Shown here piece by piece: positions 30,284 through 34,519 of a DNA stretch of 34,519 nucleotides. Location of the stretch: assembly GCA_027489415.1 (NCBI GenBank), contig JAIXZU010000057.1, positions 1-34,519 on the forward strand, given 5' to 3'. Origin of the DNA: Alphaproteobacteria bacterium. GTDB taxonomy: Bacteria; Pseudomonadota; Alphaproteobacteria; UBA2136; UBA6156. The notes under the pieces are model-generated. The model was not told the DNA's origin, did not search any database, and was given only the letters and a program-made list of their open reading frames with translations. Numbering within the stretch: the stretch's first letter is position 1; the number at the start of each line of letters is the position of its first letter. Both the position numbers and the translations under genes were made by a program.

Positions 30284-30820
30284 CTACTTAGCCTTCAGTC
30301 GTTCAATTTCCTGCTGCAGTTCACGGATACGCGCATCCTTTTCAGTATCACCAGTGCCCCGTAAAAACGGGTTAAATAGGCCCATCACCTGCTGCATCTG
30401 TTCAATCTGCTTACGCTGGATCTGCTGCATCGCCGCAAACTGCGCAAAAGGCGAAAACCCTCCCAATGCCTTGTTGGTCTCATCCCGAATCCGGTTCTGG
30501 TTCTGCTGGAACACGTCCATCACCATCTCAAGGTAATGGGGTAAAATACTCTGCATGGAGTTATCGTAAAACCCGATGACATGCTTCAGGAAGTTCACCG
30601 GCAGCATCGCTGCACCCTTGCTTTCTTCTTCCAGGATGATCTGCGCCAGTGTCTGGCGGGTCAGGTCTTCACCTGTCTTGGCGTCCACCACTTCCACGTT
30701 CTGGCCACCGCGGATGATTCCCGCAAGGTCGGACTGGGTAATATACGTACTGGTCTCAGTATTATATAAACGCCGGTTGGCGTATTTCTTGATGATGACA
30801 GGTTCAGTTCCGGTAGCCAT
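30284..30820 (-). CDS. phaR: Polyhydroxyalkanoate synthesis repressor PhaR
   Basis: A 178-residue regulator that binds DNA and PHB granules, and derepresses phasin genes when polymer is made. The N-terminal PHB/PHA-accumulation DNA-binding domain starts VIIKKYANRRLYNTETSTYI, a hallmark of the family, and is followed by VVDAKTGEDLTRQTLAQII and LPHYLEMVMDVFQQNQNRIR. The C-terminus is a coiled coil (ARIRELQQEIERLKAK). ATG 30820 has GGAGGG at 6 nt. The longer frame to 30937 overlaps the divergent PhaC-like gene start and is rejected. The divergent 57-nt gap to the synthase may hold its operator. Confidence 0.95.
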   Translation of the reverse strand: MATGTEPVIIKKYANRRLYNTETSTYITQSDLAGIIRGGQNVEVVDAKTGEDLTRQTLAQIILEEESKGAAMLPVNFLKHVIGFYDNSMQSILPHYLEMVMDVFQQNQNRIRDETNKALGGFSPFAQFAAMQQIQRKQIEQMQQVMGLFNPFLRGTGDTEKDARIRELQQEIERLKAK

Positions 30821-30877
30821 AGCATCCCTCCTGCCACAAAGGTGGCGGTTTGTTGTGTTCTTGGGTAGTATCCTGCC

Positions 30878-32092
30878 ATGACTTGGCGCCGCGCTCAACC
30901 CATCAATCCCCATGGCCACAACCCTGGCGTGCAACAAACAGGCACATTCCTGCGTCAGGCCAATCCTTTAGCCGCGATGAGCACCGCCGCTCTCCTTGCT
31001 ACCAACCGCCCGCTCCTCGAACAAACGCTCCAGAATCTCATGCAGCAGGTGGAGCAAATCCCGACCGACATCAACTGGCCGGAGTTCCAAGCCGGCCTCG
31101 CCCGCTACACCGCCAACACCACTCCGCCCTCAAGCCCCGACTATCCCGTTATCAGTACCTCAGGCCGCACCACACTACTTGACGCCGGCGGCGTAGGCCC
31201 CTCCATCGTCCTCATCCCCAGCATGGTGAATAAAGGCTACATCCTCGACCTCTGCCCCGGTCACAGCCTCACCGAACACCTGCGCGCTCAAGGCTTCCAC
31301 GTCCTGCTCATCGACTGGGGCACCCCAACACCGGAAACGGTCCAATCCCTGTCCGACACCATCACCAACGGCCTCGAACCGCTCCTCAAAAACGCCCACA
31401 CTCATTTCGGCCCCCTCTCCCTCTTCGGCTACTGCATGGGCGGGCTCCTCGCCCTCGCCGCCACCGTCCGAATCAACTCAAATACCCAAACACCCAAACA
31501 CCCAGTCACCAAACTCGCCCTCGCCGCGATGCCATGGGACTTCTCCGCCACCACCAGCGCCCAGCACATGCAACTGGCCAAACCGTTCCTAGAGCCCTGG
31601 CTCACACCACCACAAAACCAGACACCAGATACCAGACACCAAACACTCATCCCCCCCGAAGTCATGTCCCACTATTTCTGGAGCCTAGACCCCTGGTCGC
31701 CCATCCGCCGTCTCATGGCCTACGGCCGGGAAGCCGACCCCAACCGCCTCATCCAAATGACCGCCCTTGAGGACTGGCTGAACGACGGCCTCCCCCTCGA
31801 CGGCCCCATCGCGCGGGAAATGCTCATCGACTGGTACACAGACAACACCCCCCTGAAGGGCGAGTGGCAAGTCGGCGGCACCCCCATCCTCCCCCAAAAC
31901 ATCAACTGCCCGCTCTGGGTTTGCATCACGCAAAACGACATCCTCGTCCCCACCGCCTCCAGCCTCCCCTTCCTCGCCCAAACCAAAGGCGCACAGGTAG
32001 TGATGTCCGACACCGGCCACGTCGGCCTCGTCTGCGGCCGCCGCGCCAAGGAACGCCTCTACACCCCCCTAACCGCTTGGCTAAAATCCTAA
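30878..32092 (+). CDS. PHA synthase-like alpha/beta hydrolase
   Basis: A 404-residue alpha/beta-fold protein of the polyhydroxyalkanoate synthase family. The lipase-like box is LFGYCMGGLLAL with Cys186 as nucleophile, as in true synthases. The other triad members are Asp354 (NDILVP) and His381 (DTGHVGLVCG). VLIPSMVNKGYILDL and HVLLIDWGTPTPE also match PhaC segments. It is shorter than class I PhaC (~590) and near the class III PhaC (~355), but no phaE is in the window. It sits divergent to phaR and near the thiolase, which supports a PHB role; a depolymerase-like activity is the alternative. Two tandem-repeat tracts lie in its coding sequence. It is followed by a bidirectional terminator. Confidence 0.85.
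   Translation: MTWRRAQPINPHGHNPGVQQTGTFLRQANPLAAMSTAALLATNRPLLEQTLQNLMQQVEQIPTDINWPEFQAGLARYTANTTPPSSPDYPVISTSGRTTLLDAGGVGPSIVLIPSMVNKGYILDLCPGHSLTEHLRAQGFHVLLIDWGTPTPETVQSLSDTITNGLEPLLKNAHTHFGPLSLFGYCMGGLLALAATVRINSNTQTPKHPVTKLALAAMPWDFSATTSAQHMQLAKPFLEPWLTPPQNQTPDTRHQTLIPPEVMSHYFWSLDPWSPIRRLMAYGREADPNRLIQMTALEDWLNDGLPLDGPIAREMLIDWYTDNTPLKGEWQVGGTPILPQNINCPLWVCITQNDILVPTASSLPFLAQTKGAQVVMSDTGHVGLVCGRRAKERLYTPLTAWLKS
31479..31510 (+). repeat. Octamer tandem repeat inside the PhaC-like gene
   Basis: CAAATACC, CAAACACC, CAAACACC and CAGTCACC in series. It encodes the surface-loop stretch NTQTPKHPVT. Confidence 0.7.
31618..31645 (+). repeat. Heptamer tandem repeat inside the PhaC-like gene
   Basis: CCAGACA, CCAGATA, CCAGACA and CCAAACA in series. 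It encodes NQTPDTRHQT, probably a loop insert. Confidence 0.75.
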
Positions 32093-32126
32093 AAAAGGGT
32101 GGCACTATAATTAGGACCACCCTTTC
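32091..32126. terminator. Bidirectional terminator between PhaC-like and 32134-32592 genes
   Basis: A6, GGGTGG, a 14-nt loop, CCACCC and TTT. The loop is long but both flanks suit convergent termination. Confidence 0.7.
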
Positions 32127-32133
32127 AACGTAT

Positions 32134-32592
32134 TTATGAATAGCGATTTTCAAACCATTCCTTAGCTTCACCCAACTTTAAATCAAAGTGAGCAAGAAAA
32201 CGCGCAAGTAAATCAACCGTACCCCTTGAAACTAAGGGTATTCTTAACGCTTGCGACTCACTCAGGCTTGCAAACTTTCCAAGTGGTACTAATTCACGTT
32301 GGAGTTCCATGGCCCCGTGACTTGTCTCCAGTCCATAGAATCCAACATGATTCCACAAGCGAGTTACAGCACTTTTAGGAATGCCATGGACTTCAGCGAA
32401 TTTAAGAATATCCTGATAAGAAATAAGTTTCTCAAAAATTTCAGGGGTACCCGTTAAACCAAGCTGAACATTCTTGAAGTTTCCTTGAAGTTTTTGTCGT
32501 GCAACCTCCTCACATGCCAATTTCTGTAAAATCCCTATATCCCGAAGGATATTATCCAAGTTGTGAGTATCACCAGTCAAAGTATAGGACAT
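32134..32592 (-). CDS. Hypothetical protein in low-GC island
   Basis: A 152-residue protein of no family I recognise. It has two helix-rich parts; ISYQDILKFAEVHGIPKSAV followed by TRLWNHVGFYGL could form a helix-turn-helix, but this is weak. No signal peptide or membrane helix is present. GC is about 45%, well below the neighbouring genes, and codon use includes more AT-ending codons, which suggests recent acquisition. It has its own promoter (32648-32676) and shares a terminator with the PhaC-like gene. ATG 32592 is the only reasonable start. Confidence 0.75.
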   Translation of the reverse strand: MSYTLTGDTHNLDNILRDIGILQKLACEEVARQKLQGNFKNVQLGLTGTPEIFEKLISYQDILKFAEVHGIPKSAVTRLWNHVGFYGLETSHGAMELQRELVPLGKFASLSESQALRIPLVSRGTVDLLARFLAHFDLKLGEAKEWFENRYS

Positions 32593-32647
32593 CTCAGTCT
32601 CCGCAAAAGGGGCCGCACATCATGCAGCTAAGGCTAAACCTTCTTTT

Positions 32648-32676
32648 TGTATACGTTAATTATCTCAGTTTGACAA
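32648..32676 (-). promoter_or_regulatory. Promoter of the low-GC gene
   Basis: On the minus strand TTGTCA (32676-32671), a 17-nt spacer and TATACA (32653-32648), giving a leader of about 50 nt. Confidence 0.6.
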
Positions 32677-32707
32677 CCCCCCTCACCCTCTGGCTCAAAT
32701 CCTGATA

Positions 32708-33370
32708 TTAACCCTCCAGCCGGATATCCGCCCCGAGCGTACTCTGCCGTAACGCCCGGTAACCCATCAACACCCGTATCACCACATAAAACGCCCAGTG
32801 CCCAAGGCATAGCAACCAGAACCCACCTTCCACTTCAAGAATCACCCACGGCACAATCCCCACAAACAGCATCGCCCCTATGAAATGCAACAGGGAAACT
32901 CTCTTCTGCACCATCAGCAGCGGCACATGCGCCACAACGAACACCGCAGCAACCAGTACAGACACCATCAGAATATCTCCCCAATACCGGTATAGCCAAA
33001 CTACAAGCACCATCAAAAACAGCTGCTGGAAAAGAATATCAACCGTTTTCACCACCACAAATGGCAGGTTGAAATTGAGGAAATAGGACGCCCCATGCCG
33101 TTGTAAATAGCCTTTAGGTATCGGAAAGCGCCCGTTATAGAACATCGCCGCCATCACCATCCCCAACCATAGCAAACCCATCAGATTGCTCCACACCAGC
33201 GGCTCCGGCGGCAAAAAGTCACGGGCAGTTTCCATCAAAAATATACTCCCTGCTGCGTAAATCCCTGCAAAGTGGTGCGGGTGGCTGAAATAGGTTTGCT
33301 GGCGGTGTTGCAGGTAAAAACTCACCGCATGAACCATTCCGGCCAACAAGAATACCGTAATCAAGTCCAT
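32708..33370 (-). CDS. CPBP-like membrane protein lacking catalytic Glu pair
   Basis: A 220-residue polytopic protein with about six predicted transmembrane helices. Its second half follows the CPBP (CAAX protease/Abi) pattern: DILFQQLFLMVLVVWL stands where members have EELxFRG, VFVVAHVPLL (144-151) matches motif 2 with His148, and CLGHWAFYV gives His191 for motif 3. The Glu-Glu pair is Gln115-Gln116 and the following Arg is missing, so protease activity is unlikely by known chemistry. The ATG directly follows the stop codon of the glycosylase gene (TAGATG), so the two are probably co-transcribed. The assignment rests on motif order only. Confidence 0.55.
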   Translation of the reverse strand: MDLITVFLLAGMVHAVSFYLQHRQQTYFSHPHHFAGIYAAGSIFLMETARDFLPPEPLVWSNLMGLLWLGMVMAAMFYNGRFPIPKGYLQRHGASYFLNFNLPFVVVKTVDILFQQLFLMVLVVWLYRYWGDILMVSVLVAAVFVVAHVPLLMVQKRVSLLHFIGAMLFVGIVPWVILEVEGGFWLLCLGHWAFYVVIRVLMGYRALRQSTLGADIRLEG

Positions 33371-34051
33371 CTAATAAGCCACTTCCTCAGGGTCCAAACT
33401 CCGCCACAAATACCAACTCGCCACCGTTCTGTAGGGCTTCCACCCCTCCCCTACCACCATCATCCGCTTCTGCCACAGCTTCAAATGCGGCCCGCTCATC
33501 GCTAATTTCTCAGCAGGGTCAAAATCCTCATACAGGTGCCCATATTCCTTCTTGAATCCTTTAACCAACCCAATATCTCCCTCAGAAATCACATCCGGCC
33601 TCATCAAACAGAACATCAAGAACATCTCCGCTGTCCACCGCCCAATCCCCGGTAATTTCACCAGCTCCGCAATCACCGCCTCATCGGCCATGCCGTCCCA
33701 CAGCCCGGGGTGTACGGTCCCGTCCAGAAACCCACTCGCAATCCCCCGCACATACTTCACTTTTCCGCCGGAAAACCCGCACGCCCGCACCTCCTCCTCC
33801 GTCGACGCCAGCACCCGCTCCGCCGTAAACGGAACACCAACCAGCGCCTCAAAACGCGCCCAGATACTCGCCGCCGCCCTCACTGAAATCTGCTGCCCCA
33901 CCACACTGCGCATCAGCGTCACCATCGGCTCACCGCGGGTCCCGAGCATACCATCCGGAAAGCGTGCCATCAGCCCCGCCATCACCTCATCCCGCGCACT
34001 CAGCTCGGCACAAGCCTTCGCCCAATATTTTGGTCTTTTAAGGTCTTCCAT
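33371..34051 (-). CDS. DNA-3-methyladenine glycosylase (AlkA/HhH-GPD family)
   Basis: A 226-residue base-excision repair enzyme. The HhH motif is LVKLPGIGRWTAEM (130-143) and the catalytic Asp is 159 in PDVISEGDIGLVKG, as in AlkA. RSVVGQQISVRAA (48-60) is the usual glycosylase helix. There is no Cys cluster of an Fe-S type, which fits AlkA rather than MutY/Nth. It lacks the AlkA N-terminal domain, so it is the short form (compare ~280 in E. coli). It removes 3-alkylated purines from DNA. The first of a two-gene unit with the CPBP-like gene. Confidence 0.9.
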   Translation of the reverse strand: MEDLKRPKYWAKACAELSARDEVMAGLMARFPDGMLGTRGEPMVTLMRSVVGQQISVRAAASIWARFEALVGVPFTAERVLASTEEEVRACGFSGGKVKYVRGIASGFLDGTVHPGLWDGMADEAVIAELVKLPGIGRWTAEMFLMFCLMRPDVISEGDIGLVKGFKKEYGHLYEDFDPAEKLAMSGPHLKLWQKRMMVVGEGWKPYRTVASWYLWRSLDPEEVAY

Positions 34052-34115
34052 CCTTAAAAACTTTCTTGTTAAGCCACATGTTATGGGGCGGTGTCACCCC
34101 GGAAGGTTAGTGGGT

Positions 34116-34161
34116 GGCAAAAATCCTATTTTTGCCGGGCCCCGCTACCTATCCGGGGCCC
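34116..34161. other. Paired hairpins in the alkA-kdsB gap
   Basis: Two adjacent perfect stems: GGCAAAAAT/ATTTTTGCC with a CCT loop (34116-34136), and GGGCCCC/GGGGCCC with an 11-nt loop (34137-34161). GTGGG just before and CCCAC overlapping the end could close a junction. No open frame of note lies in this 250-nt gap. Confidence 0.55.
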
Positions 34162-34216
34162 ACCCCCGCCGGGAGGCCCGCCGGAAGCATAATAACCTCA
34201 TGCTTTAGCATTCTTT

Positions 34217-34269
34217 TTTGCGTTTCACGCGGGTTCGCAAAGCGAAGACGCGGTGAAATGAAACGCAAA
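34217..34269. other. Long inverted repeat in the alkA-kdsB gap
   Basis: TTTGCGTTTCA (34217-34227) pairs perfectly with TGAAACGCAAA (34259-34269). Inside lie TTCGC-AAA-GCGAA and CGCG/CGCG. An alternative pairing uses TTTCACGCG with CGCGGTGAAA. No T-run follows on the minus strand, so it is not the kdsB terminator. Confidence 0.6.
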
Positions 34270-34273
34270 CCTG

Positions 34274-34290
34274 AAAATGCCGCAAGGCAT
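34274..34290 (-). terminator. Possible terminator of kdsB
   Basis: On the minus strand ATGCC, TTGC loop, GGCAT and TTTT. Stem of only 5 bp, so weak. Confidence 0.4.
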
Positions 34291-34307
34291 AAGCCCCCAC
34301 GCACGGC

Positions 34308-34519
34308 CTAACTCAAAAGCCCCTTCACACGCTCTAAATCAGCAGGCGTATCCACCCCAACAGGCTCATGCTCCGTCGGCAGAACATAGTACTTAAGCCC
34401 GATTTCCAACCCTCTCAGCTGTTCCAAATCCTCTTGTTTTTGCAACGGCGTCGGTGCCTGCGCCACATACTTCTCCAGCGCCTCATAACGGTATCCATAG
34501 AAGCCCACGTGCCGCCACA
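34308..34519 (-). CDS. kdsB: 3-deoxy-manno-octulosonate cytidylyltransferase, C-terminal part
   Basis: Only the last ~70 codons are in the window; the gene continues past the right edge. RHVGFYGYRYEALEKYV, then PLQKQEDLEQLRGLEIGLKY and the ending PVGVDTPADLERVKGLL are the KdsB C-terminal signature. KdsB activates Kdo as CMP-Kdo for lipopolysaccharide inner-core synthesis, so the host makes Kdo-type LPS or a Kdo-containing glycan. The first in-window ATG (34508) is internal. Confidence 0.9.
   Translation of the reverse strand, partial: WRHVGFYGYRYEALEKYVAQAPTPLQKQEDLEQLRGLEIGLKYYVLPTEHEPVGVDTPADLERVKGLLS

Noticed and set aside
2373..32654. GTATAC palindromes as operator sites
   Set aside because: All four fall on the -10 position with 17-18-nt spacing to a TTG -35, so promoter use explains them without a repressor.
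1..34519. CRISPR array, prophage or insertion sequence
   Set aside because: No direct repeats with unique spacers of CRISPR type, and no integrase, transposase or phage structural gene was seen on either strand.

Overview
The window is a stretch of Gram-negative, almost certainly alphaproteobacterial, chromosome. The evidence is the minus-strand order rsfS-rlmH-envC-ctpA-divergent polysaccharide deacetylase, the dnaX-ebfC-recR cluster, a RecR with a VDGQTTG-type toprim segment, polyhydroxybutyrate genes (thiolase, PhaR, PhaC-like) and a KdsB fragment (LPS Kdo). GC content is high except in a few single-gene islands. I could not assign a genus.

Layout. 1-5.6 kb: cell-envelope and ribosome-maturation genes on the minus strand, with one unrelated plus-strand gene wedged between envC and ctpA. 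5.6-8.4 kb: recR, ebfC, dnaX. 8.5-10.2 kb: a Ham1-type NTP pyrophosphatase, a free-standing RNA polymerase alpha C-terminal-domain protein, an unknown gene and a possible 23-residue membrane peptide. 10.4-12.6 kb: Nudix hydrolase, thioredoxin reductase, GlsB/YeaQ membrane protein. 12.7-13.6 kb: tRNA-Gly(CCC) followed by a tandem array of its own 3' end and an exported protein. 13.7-18.2 kb: a response regulator, a large hybrid histidine kinase and a small unknown protein. 18.3-20.9 kb: an 864-residue protein built from two duplicated modules. 21.2-27.5 kb: lipoprotein, HAD phosphatase, tRNA-Val(GAC), lipid kinase, exported thioredoxin-fold protein, RmuC, a methyltransferase divergent from a metallo-beta-lactamase-fold protein that has lost most metal ligands, and a small unknown. 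27.6-32.1 kb: thiolase, PQ-loop membrane protein, pilin-like protein, PhaR and a PhaC-like synthase. 32.1-34.5 kb: a low-GC orphan gene, a CPBP-like membrane protein, an AlkA-type glycosylase and the end of kdsB.

The most unusual signal is a set of repeats rather than one gene. Five ~140-bp palindromic elements lie in one orientation. Four of them begin 9-10 nt after the stop codon of a minus-strand gene (envC, rlmH, recR, thiolase). Three arrays of the heptamer TCTAACN also touch stop codons (ebfC, dnaX, the PQ-loop gene). A different 40-bp repeat is inserted in the same reading frame into both EnvC and DnaX, and 7- and 8-nt tandem repeats lie inside the PhaC-like gene. Together they suggest a genome colonised by small repeats that favour gene 3' ends and protein linkers. 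The other main points of interest are the stand-alone alpha-CTD protein, the 864-residue modular protein and the degenerate metallo-beta-lactamase-fold protein.

Most accessory genes are self-contained units with a recognisable promoter (often TTGnnn-N17/18-TATACA) and a strong intrinsic terminator. Housekeeping genes are in short co-directional groups.
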